Shown here one piece after another: positions 17,416-27,175 of a DNA stretch of 64,000 nt. Position 1 is the first letter of the stretch; each line of letters opens with the position of its first letter. The notes beneath the pieces were generated by a model that made no database searches, was not told the origin of the DNA, and was given only the letters and a program-made list of their open reading frames with translations. The translations under genes were made by a program, and so were the position numbers. The DNA comes from Lachnoclostridium edouardi (lineage in GTDB: Bacteria > Bacillota > Clostridia > Lachnospirales > Lachnospiraceae), in the NCBI RefSeq assembly GCF_900240245.1, contig NZ_OESQ01000001.1:2365685-2429684 (forward strand). The letters run 5' to 3'.

Positions 17416-17467
17416 AAATGAGTATTTCTTACCTTTTTATGAATATAGGAAAATGTTCAGATAATTA

Positions 17468-17476
17468 TGGTATAAT
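17468..17476 (+). promoter_or_regulatory. Extended -10 promoter of the AIM24-like gene
   Basis: TGGTATAAT is a perfect extended -10 element about 50 bp upstream of ATG 17524, without a clear -35 box. It separates this gene from the sugar operon. Confidence 0.45.
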
Positions 17477-17523
17477 ATGAACACTTGACAATGTGTAAAG
17501 GATTATCATAAGGAGGTAAATGG

Positions 17524-18201
17524 ATGGAATATAAGTTAATTGGCAATGTAATTCCTGCAGTGGAGGTTACTCTGCACAAGGGGGAAGCTATGCAGACCCA
17601 GTCAGGCGGAATGGCGTGGATGAGCCAGGGCCTGACGCTGGAGTCCAATGTAAAAGGCGGGCTGGCCAGAGGCATCGGCAGAATGTTTTCAGGTGAATCC
17701 TTATTTTTAGCTACATATACTGCGGAAAAGGAAAATGCAGTAATTGCTTTTGCAGCGACTGTGCCTGGGAAAATCCTGCCGGTGAATGTGTCAGAGACAA
17801 AATTGATTTGTCAAAAGGGAGCTTTTTTGTGTTCCCAGACTACAGTAGAGCCCAAAGTGTCTTTTACTAAAAAGTTTTCCTCCGGATTTTTTGGAGGCGA
17901 AGGCTTTATTCTCCAGGAATTAACTGGCACAGGAATGGCTTTTTTAGAGGTGGACGGCGACCTGGTGGAAAAGAATTTAGGTCCGGGAGAGGTGTATAAA
18001 GTAGATACCGGAAATGTATTTGCTTTTGAAAAATCTGTCTCCTATGAGATTGAGACAGTAAAGGGCATTAAAAATGTGCTGTTTGGAGGAGAGGGATTAT
18101 TTCTCACAAAATTAACAGGACCGGGAAAGGTGTATCTCCAGACTATGAATTTTGCAGAGTACACAGGCAGAATCGCCTCATCTATTCCGTCAAAAGGATA
18201 A
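17524..18201 (+). CDS. AIM24 / TIGR00266 family protein
   Basis: A 225-residue protein of the AIM24 (TIGR00266) family, built of glycine-rich beta repeats folding into a double-layer beta barrel. Typical segments are the GGMAWMSQGLTLES region near residue 28, KKFSSGFFGGEGFILQELTG (about 115-135) and NVLFGGEGLFLTKLTGPGKV (about 183-202). No signal peptide or membrane helix is present. The family is widespread in bacteria and related to a yeast mitochondrial protein, but its bacterial role is not settled. It has a consensus RBS (AAGGAGG) and its own promoter and terminator, so it appears monocistronic. Confidence 0.85.
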   Translation: MEYKLIGNVIPAVEVTLHKGEAMQTQSGGMAWMSQGLTLESNVKGGLARGIGRMFSGESLFLATYTAEKENAVIAFAATVPGKILPVNVSETKLICQKGAFLCSQTTVEPKVSFTKKFSSGFFGGEGFILQELTGTGMAFLEVDGDLVEKNLGPGEVYKVDTGNVFAFEKSVSYEIETVKGIKNVLFGGEGLFLTKLTGPGKVYLQTMNFAEYTGRIASSIPSKG

Positions 18202-18212
18202 AAGATATTGGC

Positions 18213-18258
18213 AAAAAAATTACCGCAGGCTTAGTAATAAACCTGCGGTAATTTTTTA
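18213..18258. terminator. Bidirectional terminator between AIM24 gene and tRNA-Arg
   Basis: AAAAATTACCGCAGG pairs perfectly with CCTGCGGTAATTTTT across a 12-base loop, with T-runs in both directions. It can end both the rightward AIM24 transcript and the leftward tRNA transcript. Confidence 0.85.
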
Positions 18259-18260
18259 AG

Positions 18261-18334
18261 CGCGCCAGAGAAGATTCGAACTCCCGACACTACGGTCCGT
18301 AGCCGTATGCTCTATCCAGCTGAGCTACTGACGC
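18261..18334 (-). tRNA. tRNA-Arg (anticodon ACG)
   Basis: On the minus strand a complete cloverleaf can be drawn: acceptor GCGTCAG/CTGGCGC, a D-arm with GCTCAGCTGGATAGAGC, anticodon stem TACGG/CCGTA around the loop CTACGGA (anticodon ACG, read as ICG), and a T-arm with GTTCGAATC. The length is 74 nt with discriminator base G; the CCA end is not encoded. Confidence 0.95.
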
Positions 18335-18417
18335 ACATCAGTTGCTTGTGCAACGTTAATTATTTTAGGACATATCCCGTGATTTGTCAATATATTTTTG
18401 AAATATTTTTCCGGATA

Positions 18418-18446
18418 TTGAAATTCCTTTTCTAATATGTTATTAT
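18418..18446 (+). promoter_or_regulatory. Promoter of the dpp/opp operon
   Basis: TTGAAA (18418-18423), a 17-bp spacer and TATTAT (18441-18446), about 100 bp before the binding-protein gene. The remaining leader to 18546 shows no strong structure. Confidence 0.5.
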
Positions 18447-18546
18447 GCATTCAACAAAAGGATTTTTGGAGACAATGCAAAGGTGCAGCCAGTGTGGTAT
18501 TGCGCCCATTTTTTGTATCCATGGATAATCAGGGAGGAGAGCTATT

Positions 18547-20223
18547 ATGAAAAAAAGAGTGTGTATGGCTGCTGCTGTAATACTTGCTGCAGGTCTTGCT
18601 CTTGCAGGGTGCGGCGAGGGCGGCGCTTCTGCCACAGAACAAGGAGGAGAACAGACCCAGGCAGCTGGGGAGACGGTTGTGCCGGGGGAGACAAAAGGTA
18701 CGGAGGTGGATACTACAGGCTTTATCCGCACATGTCTGGTTGCTGATATCCAGACTGCTGATGTACACAAGACGTCTAAAGATTATGAGGTGCCTCTGAA
18801 CATTTATGACAGGCTGGTGGACGTGGAAGTAGAAGGGGACGGAAGCACTAAAATTGTGGGAAATCTGGCTGAAAGCTGGGATGTAAGCAGCGACGGACTG
18901 GTGTATACATTCCATTTAAGACAGGGAGTAAAGTACCACAATGATGCAGATTTTACAGCAGATGACGTAAAGTACTCATTTGAGCGTATGCTGACAGTTA
19001 CAGGAGGCACCAACTCCGAGTTTGTAGATCAGATTTTAGGCGCTACAGAGCTGTTTAACGGCCAGGCTGAGGAATTAGAGGGAGTTAAGGTTCTGGACGA
19101 TTATACTGTGGAGGTTACTTTAAGAGAACCATATGCAGGATTTTTGGCATGTTTGTCCAGTTCGGGAGTTGCAATTTATGACAGAGAAAGTACAGAAGAG
19201 GCAGGGGATCAGTTTGGACTGGACCCATCTGTAACCTTTGGAACAGGCCCCTTTAAATTTGCATCCTGGACGTTAAATGATGAGCTGGTGCTGGTGCGCA
19301 ATGACAATTACTGGAAAGGAGCTCCTGCCCTTCCCGGAATTGTGATTAAAATTGTGCCTGATGTGCAGACCCAGACAATGATGTTTGAAAATGGGGAGCT
19401 GGATATTGTAGATCTGGATTATGCCAGAGACTCTATTGACCATTTCCAGGCCACATATCCGGATCAGATTGTAGGCGGACCTCGGGTGGGCATCACATAT
19501 TTTACAATGAATGAGAATATTGAGCCTTTTGCTGATGTAAAGGTGAGAAAAGCTGTGCAGATGGCGATTGACCGTCAGGCAATTCTGGATTCTCTTTACG
19601 GCGGCAGAGGACAGCTGGAAAACGGTATTTTCCCGCAGGGATTAATTGGACATAATGCTAATATTCCTGCCATTGAGTATAATCCGGAGGAAGCGAAAGA
19701 GCTGTTAGAGGAAGCTGGATACGGGGACGGATTTACTATGGAGATTGCAGCGGACAGCAGCGCTTCAGACACTGTTACTATGGCCCTTCAGGTTATTAAG
19801 GATCAGCTGGCTCAGATCGGCATCACAGCTGAAATTAAAACATACGACGAATCTACATGGCTGGATACACGAAACTCCGGAGAACTAGGTTCCTTTATGT
19901 CCACATGGTCGGCAGATTATAATGATCCTGACAACTTTATTTACACCTTCTTCGGCAATGAAGAGAAAACTAAGATGAGATCTTTGAATTATCCAGATAC
20001 AGCGGTGATGGAGAGAGTGCAGAAGGCACGTTCTATTGTAAATCAGGACGAGAGGATTGCAGAATATAATGATCTGGAAGAAAAACTGATTATTGAGGAT
20101 GCGGCCTGGGTACCTATTCTTTCTGAAGAGCATCTTTTTGCAGTAGGAAAGAATGTAGAAGGCTTTACGCCTGCATGGAACGGTCTCAGTGACATTATTT
20201 TCTACAATGTTTCTTTAAAATAA
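18547..20223 (+). CDS. ABC transporter substrate-binding lipoprotein (DppA/OppA, SBP family 5)
   Basis: A 558-residue extracellular binding protein for peptides or similar solutes. The signal peptide MKKRVCMAAAVILAAGLALA ends in the lipobox LAGC, so it is anchored as a lipoprotein; an acidic Gly/Thr linker follows. The SBP_bac_5 domain spans about 75-520 with typical motifs (NLAESWDVSSDGLVYTFHLR, the GTGPFKFASW region and AIDRQAIL). It is the first gene of an SBP-permease-permease-ATPase-ATPase operon. A strong hairpin follows its stop codon, which usually raises SBP mRNA level over that of the membrane components. The true ligand (di- or oligopeptide, nickel, sugar) cannot be read from sequence. 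Confidence 0.9.
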   Translation: MKKRVCMAAAVILAAGLALAGCGEGGASATEQGGEQTQAAGETVVPGETKGTEVDTTGFIRTCLVADIQTADVHKTSKDYEVPLNIYDRLVDVEVEGDGSTKIVGNLAESWDVSSDGLVYTFHLRQGVKYHNDADFTADDVKYSFERMLTVTGGTNSEFVDQILGATELFNGQAEELEGVKVLDDYTVEVTLREPYAGFLACLSSSGVAIYDRESTEEAGDQFGLDPSVTFGTGPFKFASWTLNDELVLVRNDNYWKGAPALPGIVIKIVPDVQTQTMMFENGELDIVDLDYARDSIDHFQATYPDQIVGGPRVGITYFTMNENIEPFADVKVRKAVQMAIDRQAILDSLYGGRGQLENGIFPQGLIGHNANIPAIEYNPEEAKELLEEAGYGDGFTMEIAADSSASDTVTMALQVIKDQLAQIGITAEIKTYDESTWLDTRNSGELGSFMSTWSADYNDPDNFIYTFFGNEEKTKMRSLNYPDTAVMERVQKARSIVNQDERIAEYNDLEEKLIIEDAAWVPILSEEHLFAVGKNVEGFTPAWNGLSDIIFYNVSLK

Positions 20224-20253
20224 TAAAATTTATACAGTAAGTTATGGACGTGG

Positions 20254-20306
20254 GAGTGCGGCGGCAATAAGATTCCGGCAGGAATAGCCGGTTTGCCGCA
20301 GCGCTC
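20254..20306 (+). promoter_or_regulatory. Intercistronic hairpin between dppA- and dppB-type genes
   Basis: GAGTGC-G-GCGGCAA (20254-20267) pairs with TTGCCGC-A-GCGCTC (20293-20306), interrupted by one mismatch, with an inner CCGG/CCGG. There is no T-run, so it probably protects the SBP transcript from 3' decay rather than terminating the operon. Confidence 0.6.
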
Positions 20307-20340
20307 TCATCTGTTTTAAGCTTTAGGAAGGGGAATCCCA

Positions 20341-21264
20341 GTGTTAAAAAATATCCTGAAACGAATTGTAATATCCATACCGGTTCTGATCGGCGTAATT
20401 CTTCTGATTTTTATTATGCTTAGAATTGTGCCCGGCAACCCTGTAAGCACCATGCTGGGAGAGCATGTGAATCAGGCCATTATTGACAAGGTAAGCAGAG
20501 AAATGGGGCTGGATCAGCCATTTTACATACAGTTTTTTAAATATATTGGAAATGCTATTCAAGGCGATTTCGGCACCTCTTACCGCCTAAACAGAAATGT
20601 GACCTCCATTATATTGGAAGCCTTTCCAAATACAGTTAAGCTGGCTTTGTGCGCCGCTGTATTTTCCTGGATTATTGGGATTGTCACAGGAATGATAGCG
20701 GCTATTAAGCAAAACAAGCTTTTGGACCGGCTTTTTATGGGAGTGGCTCTTATGGGCGTTTCTATGCCTGTATTTATGATTGCTTTAGTGATGCAGTATA
20801 TATTTGCATTTAAATTAAAATGGTTTCCAGTTTCAGGGTATGATTCCCTGGCCTGTATGGTTCTGCCTGCCATAGTGTTAGGCTGGAACTCTGCAGGAAG
20901 CATTGCCAGAATGACCCGCTCTAATGTGCTGGAGGTTATGCAGGACGACTACATCAGAACTGCCAGGGCAAAGGGGCTTAGGGAATACAGGGTGATTATA
21001 GGCCACGCCTTGAAAAACGCCATGCTTCCTGTGGTTACCATGATGGCTCTCCAGATTGCCAGTATGTTGTCGGGAGCGGTTATTACAGAAAGTGTTTTTG
21101 GGATTCCGGGTATTGGAAGATTGGCGGTAAATGCCATCGAAACAAGGGATATGCCTTTGCTTCAGGGCACAGTAGTGTTTACTACAGTGCTGGTAATTAT
21201 GGGAAATCTGGCTGCGGACCTTTTGTATTCCGTATTAGATCCAAGAATCAGGGAGGACGCTTAA
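20341..21264 (+). CDS. Peptide ABC transporter permease (DppB/OppB type)
   Basis: A 307-residue inner permease subunit. An N-terminal anchor helix (IVISIPVLIGVILLIFIMLR) is followed by the conserved VPGNPVS loop and MGLDQPFYIQF, then five more membrane spans and the EAA coupling loop (DDYIRTARAKGLREYRVIIG, about residues 203-222) that contacts the ATPase. The GTG start at 20341 lies eight bases behind AGGAAGGGG. It overlaps nothing upstream and is one base from the next permease gene, so the two are translationally coupled. Confidence 0.92.
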   Translation: MLKNILKRIVISIPVLIGVILLIFIMLRIVPGNPVSTMLGEHVNQAIIDKVSREMGLDQPFYIQFFKYIGNAIQGDFGTSYRLNRNVTSIILEAFPNTVKLALCAAVFSWIIGIVTGMIAAIKQNKLLDRLFMGVALMGVSMPVFMIALVMQYIFAFKLKWFPVSGYDSLACMVLPAIVLGWNSAGSIARMTRSNVLEVMQDDYIRTARAKGLREYRVIIGHALKNAMLPVVTMMALQIASMLSGAVITESVFGIPGIGRLAVNAIETRDMPLLQGTVVFTTVLVIMGNLAADLLYSVLDPRIREDA

Positions 21265-21265
21265 T

Positions 21266-22174
21266 ATGGCAGATTTACAGGAGAAAAATGTATTGTTCCT
21301 AGAAGATACAGCTGCCCAGATCGGGGAATCAGATACCTGGGCAGATAAATTAAAAACCTTGGCAAGGCAGAATAAGCTGGCTGTTTTCTCTGCAGTTGTT
21401 ATTCTTATTATTGCTTTGATGGCTATATTTGCTCCTCTTGTAGCTCCTTACGGCTATATGGAGCAGGATTTGTTAAACAGGCTTCAGGCTCCCAGCGCGG
21501 CTCACCTTTTGGGCACAGACGAGCTGGGGAGAGATGTGTTTTCGCGTCTGATTTACGGAGCCAGAATTTCTTTAGTAGTAGGTTTGATTCCTACAGTGAT
21601 CGCCATGACATCGGGAACAATTCTGGGATTAATCGCAGGATTCTACGGTGGTAAAGTGGACTATGTTATTATGCGTCTGGGGGATATTATGCTGGCGTTT
21701 CCGGCTCTTCTTCTGGCCATGGTATTTATGTATACGTTAGGCGGCGGTCTGATGAATATTTTTATCGCCCTCAGCGTTACTGAGTGGGCGGGGACTGCCC
21801 GGGTGGTTCGGGCCCAGACCTTGTCTTTAAAGGAAGCAGAGTATGTGGAGGCCGCCAGATCTATTGGTGTAAAAAACTGGAGGATTATGGTCCGTCATAT
21901 TCTGCCTAACTGTATTCCTTCCCTGATTGTACTGTTTACCTTAAATATACCGGCGGCTATTCTATCTGAATCCAGTTTAAGCTTTTTGGGGGTAGGCGTT
22001 ACTTTGCCTAATACCAGCTGGGGACTGATGGCATCCTGGGGAAAGAAATACTTATTTACAGAGCCGTGGCTGCCGATTGCTCCCTGTGTGGCTATTATGA
22101 TTGTGGTGCTGGCATTTAACTTCTTAGGCGACGGGCTGAGAGATGTGTTGGACCCATATCTGAAAGAACAGTAG
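21266..22174 (+). CDS. Peptide ABC transporter permease (DppC/OppC type)
   Basis: A 302-residue partner permease. After a cytosolic N-terminus of about 35 residues come the first helix, the HLLGTDELGRDVFSRLIYGA motif diagnostic of DppC/OppC (about residues 78-97), four further spans and the EAA loop EAEYVEAARSIGVKNWRIMV. It ends with the family's GDGLRDVLDPYLK tail. It starts two bases after the dppB stop with GGGAGG in the dppB end, indicating one transcript and equal stoichiometry. Confidence 0.92.
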   Translation: MADLQEKNVLFLEDTAAQIGESDTWADKLKTLARQNKLAVFSAVVILIIALMAIFAPLVAPYGYMEQDLLNRLQAPSAAHLLGTDELGRDVFSRLIYGARISLVVGLIPTVIAMTSGTILGLIAGFYGGKVDYVIMRLGDIMLAFPALLLAMVFMYTLGGGLMNIFIALSVTEWAGTARVVRAQTLSLKEAEYVEAARSIGVKNWRIMVRHILPNCIPSLIVLFTLNIPAAILSESSLSFLGVGVTLPNTSWGLMASWGKKYLFTEPWLPIAPCVAIMIVVLAFNFLGDGLRDVLDPYLKEQ

Positions 22175-22188
22175 GAGGTAGGAAAGTT

Positions 22189-23181
22189 ATGAGGGAACCA
22201 TTAGCGCTAGAAATAAAAGAATTAAAATCTCATTTTTTTACCTCTAAAGGCGTAGTGCCTGCAGTGGACGGAGTGTCCATTGAAGTGCCTCAGGGAAAAA
22301 TTATTGGCATTGTGGGGGAGTCGGGCTGCGGAAAAAGTATGACCGCTATGTCGGTTATGGGGCTTTTGCGCCATCCGGGAAAGGTAGTGGGAGGAACAAT
22401 TCTTTTGGACGGCCGGGACATTACCCATTTAAGCAAAAAAGAATTATCTCAGGTTCGTGGAAAGGATATTTCCATGATATTCCAGGAGCCTATGACATCC
22501 TTAAATCCTGTTTACCAGGTAGGCAGGCAGGTGAGGGAGGCGATTATTCTCCATCAGAAGGTAAGCAAGGAAGAGGCGAAGAATCGAGTGATTGACATTT
22601 TCAGGCAGGTTGGGATTCCTGAGCCTGAGAAAAGATATTATTCTTATCCTCATCAGCTTTCAGGCGGTCTGCGCCAGAGAGTAATGATTGGAATGGCTAT
22701 GGTATGCAGACCTAAGGTTATGATTGCCGACGAGCCTACAACAGCCCTGGACGTGACGATTGAAGCTCAGATTTTAAGGCTGATGAAAAGGCTGAGAGAC
22801 CAGCAGGGAACTTCTATTATTATGATTACGCACAATATGGGCGTTGTGGCGGAAATCTGCGATTACGTTTATGTTATGTATGCAGGACAGGTAATGGAAC
22901 AGGCGGAAACCTTTGAGCTGTTTGAGCGCACCAGCCATCCTTATACCCAGGGACTTTTAAAATCTATTCCTAAGCTGGACACAAAGGAAGAGCGGCTTTA
23001 CACCATTAAAGGGGTGGTGCCTAATCTGCTTCACCTTCCGGCGGGATGTAATTTCTGCAACAGGTGCGACCAGGCGGAGTCTGCCTGCTTTTTGGAAAAA
23101 CCGGACCTGTACGATTTAGGGGACGGCCACAGGGCAAGATGCCTGAAATACAGGAAAGAAGGTGTCAGCCATGAAGAGTAG
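22189..23181 (+). CDS. Peptide ABC transporter ATP-binding protein (DppD/OppD type)
   Basis: A 330-residue ABC ATPase energising the peptide importer on the cytosolic face. It contains Walker A GESGCGKSMT (about 41-50), the Q-loop FQEPMTSLNP, the signature LSGGLRQRVMIG, Walker B MIADEPTTALD and the switch His in ITHNMG. The C-terminal oligopeptide extension has CNFCNRCDQAESACF, cysteine-rich as in DppD/OppD, where it can hold an iron-sulfur cluster. RBS is AGGAGG. The 3' end overlaps the next ATPase gene. Confidence 0.92.
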   Translation: MREPLALEIKELKSHFFTSKGVVPAVDGVSIEVPQGKIIGIVGESGCGKSMTAMSVMGLLRHPGKVVGGTILLDGRDITHLSKKELSQVRGKDISMIFQEPMTSLNPVYQVGRQVREAIILHQKVSKEEAKNRVIDIFRQVGIPEPEKRYYSYPHQLSGGLRQRVMIGMAMVCRPKVMIADEPTTALDVTIEAQILRLMKRLRDQQGTSIIMITHNMGVVAEICDYVYVMYAGQVMEQAETFELFERTSHPYTQGLLKSIPKLDTKEERLYTIKGVVPNLLHLPAGCNFCNRCDQAESACFLEKPDLYDLGDGHRARCLKYRKEGVSHEE

Positions 23182-24145
23182 TAAAGTTTTGCTGGAGGCA
23201 AAACAGCTGGTAAAGGAATTTCCATTAAATAAAAGCAAAAAAAATCCTCAGGTGGTTCACGCTGTCACTGATGTGAATTTAAAGATTTATGAGGGAGAAA
23301 CATTAGCTTTGGTGGGAGAGTCAGGCTGCGGAAAAAGTACTTTAGGCCGGGTTCTGATTCGGCTTTTGCCGCCTACCTCAGGGGAGTTAATTTTTGAAGG
23401 CGAAAATATTGAAAATATGAGCCAAACAGAATTTGCTCACAAAAGAAGGCAGATGCAGATTGTTTTTCAGGATCCATACGCCTCCCTGAATCCCAGAATG
23501 ACAGTAAAACAGATTATTGGAGAGCCTTTAACTACATATGGAATGAAGGGGAAGGAAAAGGTGGAGGAGGCTGTGTTAGCGCTGATGAAGCAGGTAGGCA
23601 TTCCTGCGGAATTTATAAACAGATACCCTCACCAGTTTTCAGGAGGACAAAGGCAGAGAATCGGAATTGCAAGAGCTATTGCCCTGCATCCTAAGTTAAT
23701 TATATGCGATGAGCCGGTGTCGGCTTTAGATGTATCTATACAGTCTCAGGTACTGAATTTGTTAAAGGATCTGCAGGCTGAGTACGACCTTACTTACTTA
23801 TTTATTTCCCACGATTTAAGCGTGGTAAAATTTATTGCAGACAGAGTGTGCGTAATGTTTTTAGGCATGATCTGTGAAATCGGAAATACAGATGAAATTT
23901 ATGAACAGCCTATGCATCCCTACACCAAATTTTTGCTGGATGCGATTCCAAAGGCAGATCCCAAGCTGAGAAGTGAAGAAAAAGAGCTTCTTACAGGGGA
24001 GATCCCAAGTCCTGTAAATCCTCCGTCCGGCTGCCGTTTCCACACAAGATGCCCTTATGCAAAGGAAATCTGCAGTAAAAAGGCGCCGGAAGCCGCAGTA
24101 ATGGAGGACAGACAGGTGTATTGCCACTTCCCCTTAAATCACTAG
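23171..24145 (+). CDS. Peptide ABC transporter ATP-binding protein (DppF/OppF type)
   Basis: The 324-residue second ATPase of the heterodimer. Walker A is GESGCGKSTLG, the Q-loop is FQDPYASLNPRM (the Dpp/OppF hallmark), the signature FSGGQRQRIGIARA, Walker B LIICDEPVSALD, and the C-terminal extension has HTRCPYAKEICSKK. ATG 23171 lies behind AGGAAAGAAGGTG and overlaps the dppD end by 11 bases; a GTG at 23162 would add three residues. It completes a five-gene uptake operon. recJ starts only 20 bp further and could be co-transcribed. Confidence 0.92.
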   Translation: MKSSKVLLEAKQLVKEFPLNKSKKNPQVVHAVTDVNLKIYEGETLALVGESGCGKSTLGRVLIRLLPPTSGELIFEGENIENMSQTEFAHKRRQMQIVFQDPYASLNPRMTVKQIIGEPLTTYGMKGKEKVEEAVLALMKQVGIPAEFINRYPHQFSGGQRQRIGIARAIALHPKLIICDEPVSALDVSIQSQVLNLLKDLQAEYDLTYLFISHDLSVVKFIADRVCVMFLGMICEIGNTDEIYEQPMHPYTKFLLDAIPKADPKLRSEEKELLTGEIPSPVNPPSGCRFHTRCPYAKEICSKKAPEAAVMEDRQVYCHFPLNH

Positions 24146-24164
24146 TCATATACGGAGAACAGAC

Positions 24165-25874
24165 ATGGCAGCAGAAAAGTGGATGGTGCAGACAAAGAGA
24201 GCTGATTTTAACAATATTGCTAAGAAATATGGAATCAGTCCGGTGACAGCCCGGATTATGAGAAACAGAGACGTAGTTGGAGATCAGGATATAGAGCAGT
24301 ATTTGTTTGGAAGTCTGAAGGATTTATATGATCCTGTACTTTTAAAGGATATGGATTTGGCCGTGGAGATTCTGACTGAGAAAATTCAGGAGGGAAAGCC
24401 TATACGGATTATTGGAGATTATGATATTGACGGCGTTTGCTCTACCTACATTTTATATACAGCCTTAAAACAAATAGGCGCAAAGGTAGATTATGAGATT
24501 CCTGACAGAATTAAAGACGGATATGGGATTAATGAGAATATTATTAAGGCTGCATGGGCTGAAGGGATAGATACCCTTCTTACCTGCGACAACGGGATTG
24601 CGGCGGTGGAGGAAATTTCCAGCGCGAAAACCCTGGGCATGACAGTGATTGTCACAGACCACCATGAGGTTTTGAAAATAGAAGAAAGGGAAATACTTCC
24701 CCCGGCGGACGCTGTAGTAGATCCTAAGCAGGAAGAATGTTCTTACCCAAATCCGGAGATATGCGGGGCCGTGGTGGCCTGGAAGCTTGTAAAAGTCCTG
24801 TATAAAAGCCACAGTATTCCGGAAAAAAAGTGGGAGGAGCTGCTTCCTTTTGCAGCAATAGCTACAGTAGGCGATGTGATGCGGCTGCAGAAGGAAAACA
24901 GAATCATAGTGAAGCAGGGCTTAAAGGCCATAGCCCGCACCGGAAATTATGGAATAAAAAAGCTGGCAGAAAAAAATAATCTGGATATTGAACATTTGTC
25001 AGCTTATCATATTGGATTTGTCATAGGTCCCTGCTTAAACGCCGGGGGAAGGCTGCAGACAGCAAAGTTGGCTCTGTCCCTTTTGCTGGCAAAGACAGAG
25101 GAAGAGGCAGATAAGCTGGCCCAGGATCTAAAGGAATTAAACGATGAGAGAAAGGATCTGACCCTTCAGGGAACAAAAGAGGCATGTCAGCAGGCAGAAA
25201 AGCTTTACAGCCAGGATAAGGTGCTGGTTATATTCTTACCTGACTGCCATGAATCCCTGGCAGGAATTATAGCCGGAAGGCTGAGAGAAATATATCAGAA
25301 ACCTGCTTTAGTTCTGACCAGGGCGGAGGAGGGATTAAAAGGTTCCGGAAGGTCTATTGAGGAATATCATATGTTTCAGGGACTGGTGGAGGTAAGAGAT
25401 CTGCTTACTAAGTTTGGCGGTCATCCTATGGCGGCGGGATTTTCCTTAAAGGAGGAGAACCTAGAAGAATTTCGCAGAAGGCTGAATGAAAATGCCCGGC
25501 TGACAGAGGCGGACTTTGTAAAGAAAATATGGATCGACGTTCCCATGCCTTTAGAATATATATCAGAGTCACTGGTGGAAGAGTTGGAGCAGTTAGAACC
25601 CTTTGGCCAGGGCAACGAGAAGCCTCAGTTCGCCCAGAAGGATTTAAGAATAAGAAGCTTTCGGGTAATGGGAAAAAATAAAAATGTGGTCCGGATTTCT
25701 CTGGTAACAGACAGGGGACTTCCCATGGACGGCCTTTGGTTCGGGGACGGGGAGGACTTAGCCCGTCAGCTGGAAGGCAGACAATTTATGGACGCAGTGT
25801 ATTATCCGGGGATTAACGAGTATAATGGGAACAGAAGTCTTCAGATTGTAATAAAGAATTATAAGTTAAAATAA
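24165..25874 (+). CDS. recJ: Single-stranded-DNA-specific exonuclease RecJ
   Basis: A 569-residue 5'-3' ssDNA exonuclease of the DHH phosphoesterase family, acting in recombinational, mismatch and base-excision repair. The metal-binding motifs are visible: GDYDIDGVCSTY (motif I, about 85-96), TCDNGI (motif II, about 143-148), VTDHHE (motif III, about 164-169), then the DHHA1 domain with GGHPMAAGFS (about 418-427) and a C-terminal RecJ OB domain. The length is typical. It lies 20 bp behind the peptide transporter operon with a weak GGAG RBS, and no terminator is seen between them. Confidence 0.93.
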   Translation: MAAEKWMVQTKRADFNNIAKKYGISPVTARIMRNRDVVGDQDIEQYLFGSLKDLYDPVLLKDMDLAVEILTEKIQEGKPIRIIGDYDIDGVCSTYILYTALKQIGAKVDYEIPDRIKDGYGINENIIKAAWAEGIDTLLTCDNGIAAVEEISSAKTLGMTVIVTDHHEVLKIEEREILPPADAVVDPKQEECSYPNPEICGAVVAWKLVKVLYKSHSIPEKKWEELLPFAAIATVGDVMRLQKENRIIVKQGLKAIARTGNYGIKKLAEKNNLDIEHLSAYHIGFVIGPCLNAGGRLQTAKLALSLLLAKTEEEADKLAQDLKELNDERKDLTLQGTKEACQQAEKLYSQDKVLVIFLPDCHESLAGIIAGRLREIYQKPALVLTRAEEGLKGSGRSIEEYHMFQGLVEVRDLLTKFGGHPMAAGFSLKEENLEEFRRRLNENARLTEADFVKKIWIDVPMPLEYISESLVEELEQLEPFGQGNEKPQFAQKDLRIRSFRVMGKNKNVVRISLVTDRGLPMDGLWFGDGEDLARQLEGRQFMDAVYYPGINEYNGNRSLQIVIKNYKLK

Positions 25875-25876
25875 TT

Positions 25877-25904
25877 ATGACAGGCGTATAAAGTGTGGTA
25901 TGAT
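25877..25904 (+). promoter_or_regulatory. Promoter of glyA
   Basis: ATGACA (25877-25882), a 16-bp spacer and TATGAT (25899-25904). The expected transcript start near 25911 excludes the TTG at 25907 as the glyA start. Confidence 0.5.
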
Positions 25905-25927
25905 GTTTGGAAAAGGAGATGGAAATT

Positions 25928-27175
25928 ATGGTTAAGGAAGTAATGGAACTGATTGCTGCTAAAGACAGTGAGGTAGGAGAGGCAATCAAGGCAGAGTATG
26001 GGAGACAAAAGAGAAATCTGGAACTGATTGCTTCAGAAAATATTGTATCTGAGGCAGTTATGATGGCAATGGGCACAGTGCTCACCAACAAGTACGCAGA
26101 AGGTTATCCGGGAAAAAGATATTACGGCGGCTGTGAGTGCGTAGATGTGGCTGAGAATATTGCCATTGAAAGGGCGAAAAAGCTGTTTGGCTGCGATTAT
26201 GCCAATGTACAGCCTCACTCCGGCGCACAGGCCAATATGGCGGTATTTTTGGCTATGGTGAAGCCAGGAGATACTGTTATGGGTATGAATCTGGACCACG
26301 GCGGCCATTTAACACATGGAAGCCCTGTAAATTTTTCAGGACTGTATTTTAATATTGTATCCTACGGTGTAAACGACGACGGATATATTGATTATGATCA
26401 GGTGGAGAAAATTGCCCTGGAAAATAAGCCTAAGCTGATTGTGGCAGGAGCCAGTGCATATGCCAGAGAGATCGACTTTAAGCGTTTCCGTGAAATTGCT
26501 GACAAGGCAGGGGCATATTTGATGGTAGATATGGCTCACATTGCAGGTCTGGTGGCAGCAGGACTTCATCCAAGTCCTATTCCTTACGCTCATGTAGTGA
26601 CAACTACCACTCATAAAACCTTAAGAGGTCCAAGAGGCGGTATGATTTTAGCCAATCAGGAAGCAGCTGATAAATTTAACTTTAATAAGGCTATTTTCCC
26701 AGGTACTCAGGGAGGGCCTTTGGAGCACGTAATCGCCGCAAAGGCAGTGTGCTTCGGCGAGGCGTTACAGCCGGAATTTAAAGAATATCAGGTTCAGGTA
26801 AAGAAGAATGCAGCGGCCTTGGCGGCGGCTTTAGAGAAGCAGGGCTTTAAGATTCTCACAGGCGGCACAGACAATCATCTGATGCTGGTGGACTTGAGAG
26901 GCATGGATATTTCCGGAAAAGAGCTGCAGAACCGGTGCGATGAAGTATACATTACTTTAAACAAGAATACAGTTCCAAACGATCCAAGAAGCCCCTTTGT
27001 GACTTCTGGCGTCCGCATTGGAACTCCGGCAGTAACCTCCAGAGGTCTAAAGGAAGAAGATATGGAGAAAATCGCAGAGCTGATCTGGCTGGCAGCTACT
27101 GATTTTGAGGCAAAAGCTGATTACATCAGAGCTGAGGTGACAAAGATCTGCGACAAATATCCTATTTATGAATAA
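25928..27175 (+). CDS. glyA: Serine hydroxymethyltransferase
   Basis: A 415-residue PLP enzyme interconverting serine plus tetrahydrofolate with glycine plus methylene-THF, the main supply of one-carbon units. Visible hallmarks are the N-terminal [29 protein letters not shown], the cofactor-binding Asp region [12 protein letters not shown] and the Schiff-base lysine in [13 protein letters not shown] (about residue 226). ATG 25928 is preceded by AAGGAG at nine bases; a TTG at 25907 would add seven residues but has no RBS and precedes the promoter's expected start point. The gene appears to stand alone. Confidence 0.96.
   Translation: MVKEVMELIAAKDSEVGEAIKAEYGRQKRNLELIASENIVSEAVMMAMGTVLTNKYAEGYPGKRYYGGCECVDVAENIAIERAKKLFGCDYANVQPHSGAQANMAVFLAMVKPGDTVMGMNLDHGGHLTHGSPVNFSGLYFNIVSYGVNDDGYIDYDQVEKIALENKPKLIVAGASAYAREIDFKRFREIADKAGAYLMVDMAHIAGLVAAGLHPSPIPYAHVVTTTTHKTLRGPRGGMILANQEAADKFNFNKAIFPGTQGGPLEHVIAAKAVCFGEALQPEFKEYQVQVKKNAAALAAALEKQGFKILTGGTDNHLMLVDLRGMDISGKELQNRCDEVYITLNKNTVPNDPRSPFVTSGVRIGTPAVTSRGLKEEDMEKIAELIWLAATDFEAKADYIRAEVTKICDKYPIYE

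Noticed and set aside
25907..25927. TTG at 25907 as start of glyA
   Set aside because: It precedes the AAGGAG RBS and the expected transcript start; ATG 25928 is correctly spaced.
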